Below, in pieces: positions 7,519-16,639 of a DNA stretch of 64,000 nt; the stretch's first letter is position 1, and the number at the start of each line of letters is the position of its first letter. Under the pieces are notes generated by a model. That model had not been told where the DNA came from, ran no database searches, and was given only the letters and a program-made list of their open reading frames with translations. The DNA comes from Geminisphaera colitermitum TAV2. GTDB lineage: Bacteria > Verrucomicrobiota > Verrucomicrobiia > Opitutales > Opitutaceae. The stretch is taken from assembly GCF_000171235.2 (NCBI RefSeq), contig NZ_ABEA03000106.1, positions 1 to 64,000 on the forward strand. The letters are read 5' to 3'. Position numbers and translations under genes: made by a program.

Positions 7519-7944
7519 CTACAAATAAAAATCCCCGCGAGGGCAGGAAAAGGGGACCCGGTAAGTGGCAAAATCACGGTAATCGACGGTCAACACAAAG
7601 GCGTCCCGGCGTTCTGTTACGATGCGTACCACGCAGGCATCCGCATAATCCATGCGTGGTGATAGGTGCGTCATGGCAACGAGCATGGAGGAGGCATCGT
7701 CGGCGAAACTGATAACACGCATGGGGGCGATCAGGCGTGACAGTGCGCGCATGGCCGTGGCGTCGTTTTCGAGGATGTGGGTTGCCTCGGCGATGCAGGC
7801 TTCGCAGGTGAAAAACGTGCCTTTGTGGCGGCGCAACGCGGCAACGGCCCATTCGTGAGCGGATTCACCGGCGTCAATCGCTGCAGCCAGAACGCCGGAA
7901 TCAACCACGATGCTTCTTGGCCAGACTGCGGCGGATTTGCTCAC
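7519..7944 (-). CDS. PIN-domain (VapC-like) toxin
   Basis: Putative endoribonuclease of 141 residues, typical VapC size. The acidic metal-binding positions are visible: VVDSGVL near residue 15, CEACIAEATHIL near 49, DYADACVVRI near 99 and LTVDYRDF near 119. The start overlaps the end of the upstream antitoxin gene by 44 bp, a usual toxin-antitoxin layout giving coupled translation. Target RNA unknown. Confidence 0.85.
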   Translation of the reverse strand: MSKSAAVWPRSIVVDSGVLAAAIDAGESAHEWAVAALRRHKGTFFTCEACIAEATHILENDATAMRALSRLIAPMRVISFADDASSMLVAMTHLSPRMDYADACVVRIVTERRDAFVLTVDYRDFATYRVPFSCPRGDFYL

Positions 7945-8140
7945 GATGTGCGCCTTTTTTCCCGGTTAATTTTACCGCGCCAAACACGCCTCGCATTCCT
8001 GTAAATGGATTTCGTGGTTCGCCGAGTGTTTCGAATACGTAGCGTTGGTTGCCGGCTTCAATGATGACGCTTTCACCTTTGTCCGCAGCTTCCCGTGCGG
8101 TTCTGAAGCTGCGTTGGAACTCAGTCAGGGTCGTGTTCAT
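7901..8140 (-). CDS. Phd/YefM-like antitoxin
   Basis: 79-residue protein preceding and overlapping the PIN toxin. An N-terminal segment (TLTEFQRSFRTAREAADKGESVIIEAGNQRYVFE, read as short pieces) resembles the prevent-host-death fold; the basic C-terminus (KKGAHREQIRRSLAKKHRG) would neutralise the toxin. Assignment rests mainly on context and the N-terminal pattern. It probably autoregulates the pair. Confidence 0.7.
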   Translation of the reverse strand: MNTTLTEFQRSFRTAREAADKGESVIIEAGNQRYVFETLGEPRNPFTGMRGVFGAVKLTGKKGAHREQIRRSLAKKHRG

Positions 8141-8215
8141 TGGCGCGAATCAGATAATCTGATTGGCTGGTGCGTCAAGGTCGGTGCGGGGGGGAGGCAA
8201 GGGATTCAGGAGGGG

Positions 8216-8869
8216 CTACTTGTCGTTGGCGGGGTCTCCCAAGGGGGAGTTTTCGTCACCTGCGCTGTAACTTGGGGTTTCCCGGCTGAGGTCGGCCTTC
8301 ATCAGGGTGCTGACTTTCGCGAGCCGAGCGGATGCATCAAGGTGTACAATGTTTACTTTGCCGCGATGTGGCTTGGGGGTCGTTGCCCAACGAGTTTTAT
8401 TCACCCATTGGCTAGATGAGCAGCCTGCGAGAATGAGTCGGGATGGTTGCGTAATGAGGGATGCGGGTTGTTGGGAGATGGACTCATTAAAGCCGTACAT
8501 CCAATACGTATCTTTCCCGTTTTTCTCGAGTGGTGCCGGGCACGCGAGGAAATAGATTCTTCGCTCACCATAGTTAGCACCTTCAATCTTAGTATTCAGG
8601 TAAGGAATGAGAGCTTGGTGGGCAAAACTGCCGGCTGTGTTTGGGAAAATACCCTTGCTATCGATGACGTAGAGTTGAGTGGCGAAGGCCCATTGGCGAA
8701 TCCTGGCGGTGCATTGGGTCTCGCGTGCCGATTGTTTGACCCGCGATATCACAGGCAAAATGATCGCCGCCAAGATACCGATGATGACGATCACGGTGAG
8801 CAGTTCAATGAGGGTAAAAGCGGCCAACTCAGACCGCCGGCAAATGGTTTTGGGAAATGTGCAAGTCAT
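8216..8869 (-). CDS. Pseudopilin-type protein (prepilin N-terminal domain)
   Basis: 217 residues with the prepilin cleavage/methylation motif [10 protein letters not shown] followed by a hydrophobic helix ([16 protein letters not shown]). Note Ala instead of Gly before Phe+1. The C-terminal part keeps the family layout HRGKVNIVHLDASARL, a variant of the H-X9-DG motif in which DG is DA. These secreted or envelope proteins are numerous in Verrucomicrobiota and Planctomycetota; function is unresolved. It lies downstream of a LamG-like gene and a large glycosidase-like gene on the same strand. Confidence 0.88.
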   Translation of the reverse strand: MTCTFPKTICRRSELAAFTLIELLTVIVIIGILAAIILPVISRVKQSARETQCTARIRQWAFATQLYVIDSKGIFPNTAGSFAHQALIPYLNTKIEGANYGERRIYFLACPAPLEKNGKDTYWMYGFNESISQQPASLITQPSRLILAGCSSSQWVNKTRWATTPKPHRGKVNIVHLDASARLAKVSTLMKADLSRETPSYSAGDENSPLGDPANDK

Positions 8870-8912
8870 GTTGATGTTGGTTTTGGGGATGAGAGCGGAA
8901 GCTTGTGTGTGT

Positions 8913-8926
8913 GGGGGGGGGGGGGG
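8913..8926. repeat. G14 tract upstream of pseudopilin
   Basis: Fourteen G followed by AGGAGG, 43 bp upstream of the pseudopilin start, preceded by alternating GTGTGTGTG. Confidence 0.9.
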
Positions 8927-8980
8927 AGGAGGGGGAATGAAGCGGCTGCGTCAATAACTAACAGCTTAAAAGTGAATATG

Positions 8981-9631
8981 TTATTTTATTGTGAGGTTAT
9001 CATACATTCCGTTCCACGCGCGGCCGCCCCAATTGTACATGCCCCAAGTGAAAATGTCAGCGGGGGCTTTGAGTCGGGTGGCGACGGTTGTCTTGCGATC
9101 CACCACCTCTCCGTCGATTGACAGGGTGATCTGATCGGCGGGTTTGGTGAGATTCCATTCGAGGGTGATTTTCGTCCACTGACGAAGCGGGAGTCCCTCC
9201 CGGGAAACGAGTTTGAGTTCGGTCTTGTCGCTGAGCTTGATCGCGGCCCGGAGGCGGGAGTCACCCCGCAGGCCGAACAGAAGGATGTTGCCAGAATCAA
9301 AGGCGGCATACGAGGGGTGCCGACCGGGTTCGGGGAAAAAATCGAATTCGATCTTTCCCGTGACAGGCGGGATGATGGCGGCTCCGTCTTTATCGGTGGA
9401 GGAATAGGTGAGGCGACCGTCTTTCTCCAAAAGAACGGCGGGACCCTTGCGGCCGTTCGGACTGATTTGGGCTTTCCATGCGTTGGACGGAGCCTGGCCT
9501 GTGCTGGCGACAAATTTTTTGTCGAAGGTGACGCTCCATCCCTCGGCGACCGCGTTGCTGGTGCCGCCGAAAACAAGGATGGCGGACAGCGCAGTGGCCC
9601 GGAGCAGGAATGGAGAGTGGAGAAAACGCAT
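8981..9631 (-). CDS. Secreted LamG/DUF1080-like concanavalin-fold protein
   Basis: 216 residues with a signal peptide (FLLRATALSAILVFGG, cleavage near NAVAEG) and a single jelly-roll-like domain: SNAWKAQISPNGR, FDFFPEPGRHPSY, QWTKITLEWNL and ITLSIDGEVVDR. Such domains bind carbohydrate or form laminin-G-like folds; no catalytic assignment. It begins 12 bp after the end of the large glycosidase-like gene, so the two are likely co-transcribed. Confidence 0.7.
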   Translation of the reverse strand: MRFLHSPFLLRATALSAILVFGGTSNAVAEGWSVTFDKKFVASTGQAPSNAWKAQISPNGRKGPAVLLEKDGRLTYSSTDKDGAAIIPPVTGKIEFDFFPEPGRHPSYAAFDSGNILLFGLRGDSRLRAAIKLSDKTELKLVSREGLPLRQWTKITLEWNLTKPADQITLSIDGEVVDRKTTVATRLKAPADIFTWGMYNWGGRAWNGMYDNLTIK

Positions 9632-9643
9632 GGGAGATGTGGG

Positions 9644-12600
9644 TTAGTGGGTGGCGGTTGAGAAGCGGATTTCGATTTTCCCTCCATGGGCGAGGGGGAT
9701 GGTGTGGTGATTGCCAGAGGAGCGAATGCCTGTGAGGGCTTGCGGGCTGCCATCAAGTTTCAACGAGGAAACGGGTGACGGCGAATGCACTTTGAGTTCG
9801 AATGGCTGCGCGTTCTCCAGTTCCACGGTAAGGGTGCGTGTGGCGTGATCGTAACGGGAACTGATGAAGCGCGAGGGTTCCCAGCCGACGAAATATACCC
9901 CGGTTTCGTGGGCGGTGTAGGTGCCGAACATGCCGGCTGTCTCGTAACGGGCATGTTTCTTTTTGATGTGGGCGAGCCAGGCATCAAGGTCGGCCTTCAG
10001 GCCGTCGGCTGGCCAGTCGGGGAGCCAGGCGCGGTTGGCAATGTGAGCGGCACTTCTGACTTGGTTGTGGGCCATTTGCCGCCAGTCGCTGAAATGCACG
10101 TCCATGAAGTCGCGTTGGAACCGGGTGAAGAAGTCGGGGCCGAGGAGGTTCAGGTAGAAGTCATACATCTCGGGCATCTCGCCGCTCCAAGTCAGGACCA
10201 TGGCGATGTGGTCGAGAGCGACGGTGTTCTTGAGCGAGGCGCGTTCGATGGCCGGTCCGTCCTCGGCGAAACCGACTCCGTAGAGACGGGGGTGCTTGTT
10301 CTCCGGGTCGAGGTAGCGGGGGAAGTTGAAACGGAAGCCGGTGGCGCCCGCAATCTTGGCCTGCATGTAGGCGAGGCGGTCGGCGTCCTCCTTTTCACCG
10401 ATGACTTCGGCCATGCGGCGCATGGCAGCAACGCCAGCGTAGGCAATGGTGTCCATGTCGATGGAGCCGTATTTGACGGCCTCGCGAGAAGTGGTGCCGG
10501 GGATGGCCCAGTCGTTGAGAACTTCGAAGATGCGGAGGGTTTCCATCACGCGGGGCCAGAAGCGGCGGACGGTTGCCCAGTCGCCGGAATAGAGGGCGTA
10601 GAGATAAAGTGAATACGCGGCTTGGCCGACATTGGAGTTGGGATCGCCGAACATCACCGGGAGCGTGGACATGTCGAGCCAGCCATAGATTTGATACGGC
10701 TCGCCGGTGAAGAGTTCGCGGCGGAATATCCAAGAGGAGGGGGCATACAGCCATTCGACGTTGGTGCGGGCCACATCAAGGAGTTTTTTAAACGCTTCCG
10801 GCTGATGGTAGCTGCCGCCGATGAGTCCCTGCGACCACTTGTGATGGTAGGCGATGATCCAAGGGTGATTGCTTGGGCTGGGACCGGAGGAGGAGGCCGT
10901 CCGGGTGGCGATTTCGTCGCTCATGGCCTGATAGGTTTCGACGAATTCCTCCCGGCGCGGCCAGGCGGCGTGGCGCGAGGGTGTGCGGGGAAGCGTGTAT
11001 TCGAGCGTGGCACCGTCGGCCCAGCGGAAGGGACCGATGGGGGTCTTGATGTTCGCCTCGCTGCTGGAGGCGGAACCAGCCGGGATGCCCTGCCAAGCAA
11101 CGGAGTCGCGTGCCCAACTGTAGATGGGGGGGAGGGGGGCATAGTCGGGGTTTTGCCAAGCGGGGTTGCCCCAGCGGTCGTAGCGGAATTCGTTGCGGAT
11201 GCGCACGTCGCCGTCTTCGACGAGATAGTATTCGCGGCAATCGACGGGGTAGGTGCGCAGCAGGCGCGTGAGTTGTCGTGCGCGATTGGATACGTCGCTT
11301 GCTTTCCAGCCGTCGTTGAGCAGGCCGTGGAAGGCGGTGGAGAGTCCCCAGCGGGCCGGAGGGAGGCGCAGGTTGGAGGAGGTCCACTCGATGGAACCGG
11401 TGGTGTCGGCGGTGAGGAGGACGGCCACGGCCTTGTCTCCCCAGAAGGTGGGTTTGCCGTCGGCAATGCCCCAGATGGCAACGATCCAGGGTTCACGCAG
11501 ATTGCGGATGGTCTGGGGCTTGGTGAGAAGCCCTTGGCTGGTGAGAATGGCGGAGGGGCCGATCATGGGTTTGCCGGAGCCGGAGATTTCGGGGGCCATG
11601 AAACGGGCCTCTTCCTCGTCGGGTGCGCCGCTGCGGACGGGGAGACTGCCGCCGCCACGGGAGCTGAAGATGAGGGTTTTGGGTGCGTCGATGAGGAATC
11701 CGGGGGCGAGCAGGCCGGTCGTGACGCGGGCGCTGGCGCCATCCTTGCCGGGACGTTCCAAGATCATGGTCGTCCAGTTGGCGGAGATTTTTTCGCGATC
11801 GGGATTCCAAGCGCGGCGTTTGACGTTCCAGAGTTCGCCTGTGCTGTCGGTGCTGTCGATTTCGAAGCCTTCGATGCTGAAGTCGAAGTCCTGGCGGCGC
11901 TGAAGGTTGCCGCCGTGGGCGGTGTAGGTGCGTATCCAGTTTCCGCTGACAACTTCGTTGACGAGGCCGTTGTAGGTGGAGTTGCCGAAGCGTCCTGCGG
12001 TGCGGTAGCTGTGGCCTTCGGTCCAGGTCTTGCCGTCAATCTGACGGGAGGGAAAGGCGATGGGCGGGAGAGCTTCCCATGGGTCTTCGGCGACTCGCGC
12101 CTGAACGGCGTCGATGGAGTGAAGTTGGATGGGGGTGTAGCCGTCGGGGCCGGAGAGAACGAATTTCGCGATGTGGCGGGGCCGGAACTCGTAACCGTAG
12201 TTTTGGGCGGGTTTGAGGGTGTCGAGCGAGACGGTGTAGGTGTGTTTGCCTGCTTTGAGCGAAAGGGGCGGAAGGTCGAAGTGCAGTTTCGAGCCGACCA
12301 TGATCCAGGCGGTGGCGGTGTTGGCAACGGGTGTCTCAATGGTGAGACGGAGGTCGCGTTGGTGATCTTGAAGCGGGGGCGTGAACTTCCACTCGTTGAT
12401 GCCGTAGAGGGATTCGCCGATGCCGGAGAAGCCGCCCCAGGGTTGCTTGCGCTGTGCGTCGCTGTAGGTCTGCAGGACTTGGACTTCGAGTTTGGTGACG
12501 GTCCGGCCGAGAGGAATCGATTGGATTTTGCCGGGGGCGTTCTGGAGGGTGACGAGAGCGGCGTCCCGGCCGTCGATGCGGAGTTTGAGTTCGAGGGGGA

Positions 12601-12964
12601 GCACCCAGCTTTGTTTTGCACCGCCTTGCACGAAGGCGAGTTGGCGGATTTCGCGGGCTTGTTTGAAGACGAGCGTGGTGGTGCTGCCTTTGAGTTGCTT
12701 CAAGATTGAGGAGCTGCCGGGCTTGCCGTCGAGGAGGCCGGTGGTGGATTTGCCTTTGTCAGCCTCGGAGGTCGTGATTGAGGCGATCTCGTCGGGGCTC
12801 CATGCGACCCAGCGGCGCGGGGGATCGAGTTCGGCCTTGAGCACGGGTAAGTTGGTTCCGCTGGAAGCGGCGGCCATGGCAAATGGGGCAATGAGGATTG
12901 AGGAGGCTGCGAGCGCGAGAAGAGAGCGGCGTACGCTTTGCCAGATGGGGGTCGTGGATGTCAT
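9644..12964 (-). CDS. Large secreted glycosidase-like protein (probably DUF5695)
   Basis: 1106 residues with a signal peptide (SLLALAASSILIAPFAMAAA). An N-terminal galactose-binding-like region (about 40-160), a beta-sandwich middle (about 300-560, RAWNPDREKISANWTTM) and an (alpha/alpha)6-like C-terminal half (about 680-1000, MSTLPVMFGDPNSNVG, GSIDMDTIAYAGVAAM, HFSDWRQMAHNQ) are visible. This matches my recollection of DUF5695 proteins, which are six-hairpin-glycosidase-like, but I cannot confirm the family. Substrate unknown; the neighbours suggest plant polysaccharide. A G12 tract lies 100 bp upstream. Confidence 0.65.
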   Translation of the reverse strand: MTSTTPIWQSVRRSLLALAASSILIAPFAMAAASSGTNLPVLKAELDPPRRWVAWSPDEIASITTSEADKGKSTTGLLDGKPGSSSILKQLKGSTTTLVFKQAREIRQLAFVQGGAKQSWVLPLELKLRIDGRDAALVTLQNAPGKIQSIPLGRTVTKLEVQVLQTYSDAQRKQPWGGFSGIGESLYGINEWKFTPPLQDHQRDLRLTIETPVANTATAWIMVGSKLHFDLPPLSLKAGKHTYTVSLDTLKPAQNYGYEFRPRHIAKFVLSGPDGYTPIQLHSIDAVQARVAEDPWEALPPIAFPSRQIDGKTWTEGHSYRTAGRFGNSTYNGLVNEVVSGNWIRTYTAHGGNLQRRQDFDFSIEGFEIDSTDSTGELWNVKRRAWNPDREKISANWTTMILERPGKDGASARVTTGLLAPGFLIDAPKTLIFSSRGGGSLPVRSGAPDEEEARFMAPEISGSGKPMIGPSAILTSQGLLTKPQTIRNLREPWIVAIWGIADGKPTFWGDKAVAVLLTADTTGSIEWTSSNLRLPPARWGLSTAFHGLLNDGWKASDVSNRARQLTRLLRTYPVDCREYYLVEDGDVRIRNEFRYDRWGNPAWQNPDYAPLPPIYSWARDSVAWQGIPAGSASSSEANIKTPIGPFRWADGATLEYTLPRTPSRHAAWPRREEFVETYQAMSDEIATRTASSSGPSPSNHPWIIAYHHKWSQGLIGGSYHQPEAFKKLLDVARTNVEWLYAPSSWIFRRELFTGEPYQIYGWLDMSTLPVMFGDPNSNVGQAAYSLYLYALYSGDWATVRRFWPRVMETLRIFEVLNDWAIPGTTSREAVKYGSIDMDTIAYAGVAAMRRMAEVIGEKEDADRLAYMQAKIAGATGFRFNFPRYLDPENKHPRLYGVGFAEDGPAIERASLKNTVALDHIAMVLTWSGEMPEMYDFYLNLLGPDFFTRFQRDFMDVHFSDWRQMAHNQVRSAAHIANRAWLPDWPADGLKADLDAWLAHIKKKHARYETAGMFGTYTAHETGVYFVGWEPSRFISSRYDHATRTLTVELENAQPFELKVHSPSPVSSLKLDGSPQALTGIRSSGNHHTIPLAHGGKIEIRFSTATH

Positions 12965-13064
12965 GAAATAGAGCGAGCGAAAGAGATTGAAGGGATGACG
13001 GAGGTAAGAATTGGGGGCAGCACAAGAATACCTGCCTCTAGCTTGAGCAGAAGCAGAGAGTGAA

Positions 13065-13076
13065 GGGGGGGGGGGG
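13065..13076. repeat. G12 tract
   Basis: Twelve G followed by AGTCCC, between the PEP-CTERM gene and the large glycosidase-like gene, directly beside a hairpin at 13078-13101. Confidence 0.9.
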
Positions 13077-13077
13077 A

Positions 13078-13101
13078 GTCCCTTCGTTTTATCGAAGGGA
13101 C
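13078..13101. repeat. Hairpin beside G tract
   Basis: Arms GTCCCTTCG and CGAAGGGAC are perfect (9 bp) around TTTTAT. Read on the minus strand it follows the PEP-CTERM gene and is followed by the C-tract, not a U-tract, so it is not a standard intrinsic terminator; it may be a REP-like unit. Confidence 0.6.
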
Positions 13102-13122
13102 GCTGCGAATGGTCGCCGAGCC

Positions 13123-13968
13123 TTAGCGGCGGCGACGAACAACGAACACCATGGCCGCTCCGGCCAGTCCGATAAACAGGGCGATGGAGGCGGGTTCGGG
13201 AATGAGGGTGCCAGAGTAGATCTTAAAATCTTGAAGATAGCCAGTGAAGTTCCCTGTGAGGCCGTCTGCGTATCTGCCTACGACAAACCACGAGGATCCA
13301 AATGCTGCTCCAGTGACAGTGCCGGAAATAGTTGCTGTTGTGGGTGTTTGCAACTGCCCGCCAACCCACAATGAAAGGTGCCCGTCGGTTGTAACAACGG
13401 AATTGTCGATTGTGACGGTGTAATGCTGCCAGTCATCAAGACCGGCCACACTGTAGGTGCTTTGTGCCAAGACCCCCGCCGCCATTCTATGTTGAACGGT
13501 TAACGTCTCTTGGTCTGGGTTGATGTTAACTCTAAAACTGCCGGCATTGTTCATGCTCGAACCCGAACCAAAGACCGTATGTACGCCATCGGCTGTGCCG
13601 GTTGACATCATGTGCCAGTCAAAGGTCAGGGCGGTGTAGCCGGTGAAATCTGTCCCATTTCTAACATAACGGCCCCCATTGCCATCAAAGAACGCGCTTG
13701 CCGCGGTAGTGGCAGTGGGGTCAGGGCTTAAAACGGTGGTGCTCCGGATGGCGCCCCCCCCCGCTGAGCTTAGCGTTAGCGAGGGGGTTTGTTCGGTAGT
13801 GGGGCTCGAATCAGTGAACAGGTTCCCGACGGTGGGGTTGGTAGGGGAGAGGTTATAGTGGGCAATGAGCGTCTGCGCGGACGCAGAGCTGGCACTTGCA
13901 GCAAAGATGGCGATCAAGACGCACCAAGGGGCGACGAAAGAGGATGCAAATCTGGATTTGGTTTTCAT
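13123..13968 (-). CDS. PEP-CTERM LamG-like surface protein
   Basis: 281 residues from MKTKSRFASSF (13968). Signal peptide, a LamG/concanavalin-like domain (DGVHTVFGSGSSMNN, DDWQHYTVTIDNSV, GYLQDFKIYSG) and a C-terminal sorting signal IPEPASIALFIGLAG with a hydrophobic helix and RRRR tail. PEP-CTERM proteins are processed by exosortase and delivered to the surface or extracellular matrix; no exosortase gene lies in the window. A nine-residue G/C run (13754-13762) falls in the coding sequence (SSAGGGAIR). Divergent from the GH42 gene. Confidence 0.9.
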   Translation of the reverse strand: MKTKSRFASSFVAPWCVLIAIFAASASSASAQTLIAHYNLSPTNPTVGNLFTDSSPTTEQTPSLTLSSAGGGAIRSTTVLSPDPTATTAASAFFDGNGGRYVRNGTDFTGYTALTFDWHMMSTGTADGVHTVFGSGSSMNNAGSFRVNINPDQETLTVQHRMAAGVLAQSTYSVAGLDDWQHYTVTIDNSVVTTDGHLSLWVGGQLQTPTTATISGTVTGAAFGSSWFVVGRYADGLTGNFTGYLQDFKIYSGTLIPEPASIALFIGLAGAAMVFVVRRRR

Positions 13969-14173
13969 GGATGACGGAGGTGATTTTCGGGTCGGATACA
14001 CTTAAACAAAATTATTTCGTTAAGTTTCGTTGACGGAAGGAAAAGTTTTTGGGAATGATGTCAACAGGTTTTTAACCGCCCGATGAATCGGTACTCCGAA
14101 ACTTTCGGCGAAACAAACCGAAATGCCATCCAGCGCGCGAACTTATCGATTTTCTCTCATCAACAAAACTCTC

Positions 14174-16495
14174 ATGAATCTTGGCGTCCAATACTACCGT
14201 CCTCCGTTTCCCGTCCAAAAACTTTGGGCCGACGACATCAAACGGATCCGTGATTCGGGGCTCGATACGCTCCAGCTTTGGGTCACCTGGGCCTGGGTCG
14301 AAAGCAAGCCAGGTGAGTATCGGTTTGACGACTACGACCGGCTGATGGAGATGGCGGCGAACGCGGGGCTCGACGTGATCCTGAGCACAATCGCGGAGCT
14401 CCAGCCGCACTGGATTCATGATGTGGTCCCCGGCAGCGAGATGATCGACAACTTCGGGCATCGGGTGGTGTCGTCGTTGCGCGAGGAGTCCAACTTCGGA
14501 CTCACGCCGGGCGGTTGCACGGAGAATCCGGAGGTGTGGGAACGCATGGCTGGATTTCTGCGCGAGGTGGTTTTGCGGTATCGCGGCGCGGCCAATCTTG
14601 CCGGCTGGGATGCGTGGAACGAACTGCGCTGGCATGAGCAGTCGGATGCGCTGGTGTGTTTTTGTCCGCATTGTTTGCGGGAGTTTCGGGCGTGGTTGGA
14701 TTCCCGATACGGCGGGCTGGATGGGTTGAATGCGGCGTGGCAGCGGCGTTATGGAAATTGGGGCGAGGTCATGCCGGGGAAACTACTCTGGCGTCCGTTC
14801 ACCGAGATGATGGCGTGGCAGCGGTTCGTGACGTGGAAGGCCAATCGTCACGGCAAGCGGCGTTACGATCTGATCAAATCGCTCGATCCGCAGCGGGCGG
14901 TGACGGTTCATGCGGGCGACCCGTCGCCGTTGACGTCGGGGCGGGCGGATGCGCCGCATTCCTATGCTCTGGACCGCGGGAACGACTGGGTTTTCGCGGA
15001 CGAACTGGATGGCGTGGGGTGTTCGAGTTTTCCGCGGTTGTTCGGAATGGACGATACGGTGTTCACGGCGCGGGTGGAATTTGCGCGGTCGGCGGCGGCG
15101 GGTGCGGGAAGGGTAAATGCAGGGGCTTCGCTTGCGAAGCCCGCGATGAATATCGCCGCCCAGAAGGCAGGCGCGGGCTTCGCAAGCGAAGCCCCTACGG
15201 GAACGAAGAAATTCTGGCTCAGTGAAGTGCAGGGCGGGCGCGGGTCGCTTGGGTTTCAGCCGACCGCCGTTGTCGATGCGGCGTCGCAGCAGCGTTGGAT
15301 CTGGCGCGGTTTCGCAAGCGGGGCGGACAAGCTGTTGTTCTGGTGCTGGCGCGATGAAGTGTTCGGGCGCGAGTCGGCGGGGTTTGGGTTGATCGGCAAC
15401 GATGGTCATGCCGAGGCGCGCATCGCTGCGATGAAAAAGACGGGCGCGATTTTAGCCCGGCATCGCGAACTCCTCGCCGCCTACGAACCGGATGCGCCGG
15501 AGGTGGGCGTGTTGTTCAGCCCGTCGAGTTATTATCTGCACTGGTCGCTCGAAGGCAATGCGGCCACGCCGCGCAAGGCGCTGGAAGGGTATTGCCAGGC
15601 GCTGGTGAGCCTTTCGATTCCCTATACCGTCATCGAGGAAGACCACCTCGCCGCACTCGCCGCGCCCGCGTCTGCGTGCGAGGCGCGCCCTCAACTGCGC
15701 GTGCTTTTCCTGCCACGCATGATCGTGGCCAGCGAAAAACTCGAAAATGCTCTCGCCGCCTTCGTCCGGCGTGGCGGCACGCTGGTGTGCGAATCGGAGT
15801 GCGGCGCGTTCACGCCGGAGGGCATTTATCGTGAATCCGCGGGGCGGTTTCTCTCGCGTCTCGGTTTGCTGCCTGGCGGCGAAGTGGGGCGCCGAGATTT
15901 GCCGGTGGAGGGCGTCGTGGTCGCGGAGCTCCCAGAAGGAGTCGTGTCTCGCAAACCAATCCGCCTGCCAGCCCGCCAGTGGGTGACGCCTTGGGCGGGA
16001 TTTCCGTCATCAGGGGACTCACGGGTGCTCGCCCGTCACCCCGACGGCGTGCTCGTCGGCGAGGCTCATGCCGGGGACGGCGGTGGTCGTATTGTATTTG
16101 TCGGTACGTTTTTGGGTGATGCCTGTCTGGATAATAACGACAGAAAAACAGGGCTCGTTGAGTTTCTCGCATGGTGCTGCGCGTCCGCCGGGGTTGTCCC
16201 CCCCGTGACTGTCATGCCGGCTGCGGATACTCCTGTTTACATTCGCATGGGCGCCGGCGGCGGCAGGCGGCTGGCCTGCGTGTTTTTGCCGGATGGAATG
16301 ACACGGGCCCGCCTCTTGATTCGCCCCGGGGTTTTGTTCCGATCCAAATCCCGATCCAGCTCCAGTGACGCATCTCTCACGGATTTGATTTCAGACCGCG
16401 TGTATCCGGTTAATCATGACGCGGACCGCGAATTTTTCCTGGATCTCGTCACCGATTCCCACGGCGTCGCGATTCTCACGGATGCCACGTTCTGA
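14174..16495 (+). CDS. GH42 beta-galactosidase
   Basis: About 773 residues from MNLGVQYYRPPFP; an ATG at 14123 would add 17. TIM barrel with LDTLQLWVTWAWVESKPGEY, the WDAWNELRWHE segment holding the acid/base Glu, a cysteine cluster CFCPHCL typical of the zinc site, and WLSEVQGG with the nucleophile Glu. A trimerisation-like domain follows (GVLFSPSSYYLHW, PRMIVASE). It hydrolyses beta-galactosides, probably intracellularly since no signal peptide is seen. Residues about 316-341 come from an in-frame palindromic insertion just before the nucleophile segment. Confidence 0.92.
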   Translation: MNLGVQYYRPPFPVQKLWADDIKRIRDSGLDTLQLWVTWAWVESKPGEYRFDDYDRLMEMAANAGLDVILSTIAELQPHWIHDVVPGSEMIDNFGHRVVSSLREESNFGLTPGGCTENPEVWERMAGFLREVVLRYRGAANLAGWDAWNELRWHEQSDALVCFCPHCLREFRAWLDSRYGGLDGLNAAWQRRYGNWGEVMPGKLLWRPFTEMMAWQRFVTWKANRHGKRRYDLIKSLDPQRAVTVHAGDPSPLTSGRADAPHSYALDRGNDWVFADELDGVGCSSFPRLFGMDDTVFTARVEFARSAAAGAGRVNAGASLAKPAMNIAAQKAGAGFASEAPTGTKKFWLSEVQGGRGSLGFQPTAVVDAASQQRWIWRGFASGADKLLFWCWRDEVFGRESAGFGLIGNDGHAEARIAAMKKTGAILARHRELLAAYEPDAPEVGVLFSPSSYYLHWSLEGNAATPRKALEGYCQALVSLSIPYTVIEEDHLAALAAPASACEARPQLRVLFLPRMIVASEKLENALAAFVRRGGTLVCESECGAFTPEGIYRESAGRFLSRLGLLPGGEVGRRDLPVEGVVVAELPEGVVSRKPIRLPARQWVTPWAGFPSSGDSRVLARHPDGVLVGEAHAGDGGGRIVFVGTFLGDACLDNNDRKTGLVEFLAWCCASAGVVPPVTVMPAADTPVYIRMGAGGGRRLACVFLPDGMTRARLLIRPGVLFRSKSRSSSSDASLTDLISDRVYPVNHDADREFFLDLVTDSHGVAILTDATF
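15121..15196. repeat. In-frame BIME (two inverted REP units) in GH42 gene
   Basis: Left arm 15121-15145 and right arm 15172-15196 are perfect 25-bp inverse copies; each is itself a hairpin around GGGCTTCGC-TT-GCGAAGCCC. A 26-bp spacer separates them. The total is in frame and adds about 26 residues (including AGASLAKPAMN and AGFASEAPTG). A related single unit lies at 18276-18303. Confidence 0.88.
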
Positions 16496-16501
16496 CCGCC
16501 C

Positions 16502-16522
16502 GCCCTGTCCTTCCGACAGGGC
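16502..16522 (+). terminator. Hairpin after GH42 stop
   Basis: Arms GCCCTGTC and GACAGGGC (8 bp, perfect) around CTTCC, 7 bp past the GH42 stop. No T-tract follows, so it is either a weak terminator or a REP-like unit. Confidence 0.45.
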
Positions 16523-16558
16523 ATGGCATTTGGGTTGCGTAATACTTATTTCAAACGC

Positions 16559-16586
16559 TCGACAAGAAGCCGATTGTGCATATACT
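16559..16586 (+). promoter_or_regulatory. Candidate sigma-70-type promoter for the DUF11 protein
   Basis: TCGACA (16559-16564), 16 bp, then TATACT (16581-16586), 53 bp upstream of the start of a gene whose codon usage (strong preference for C-ending codons) suggests high expression. Confidence 0.45.
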
Positions 16587-16639
16587 CGGCGTTCTCTTCT
16601 AAAAATAGAGGGGACAATAGGAAACCACCTACCACTACC

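Noticed and set aside
10622-12709. 695-codon plus-strand frame opposite the large glycosidase-like gene
   Set aside because: Antisense shadow: low-complexity Gly/Glu/Val/Asp composition, no motifs, while the minus strand has a signal peptide and recognisable domains.
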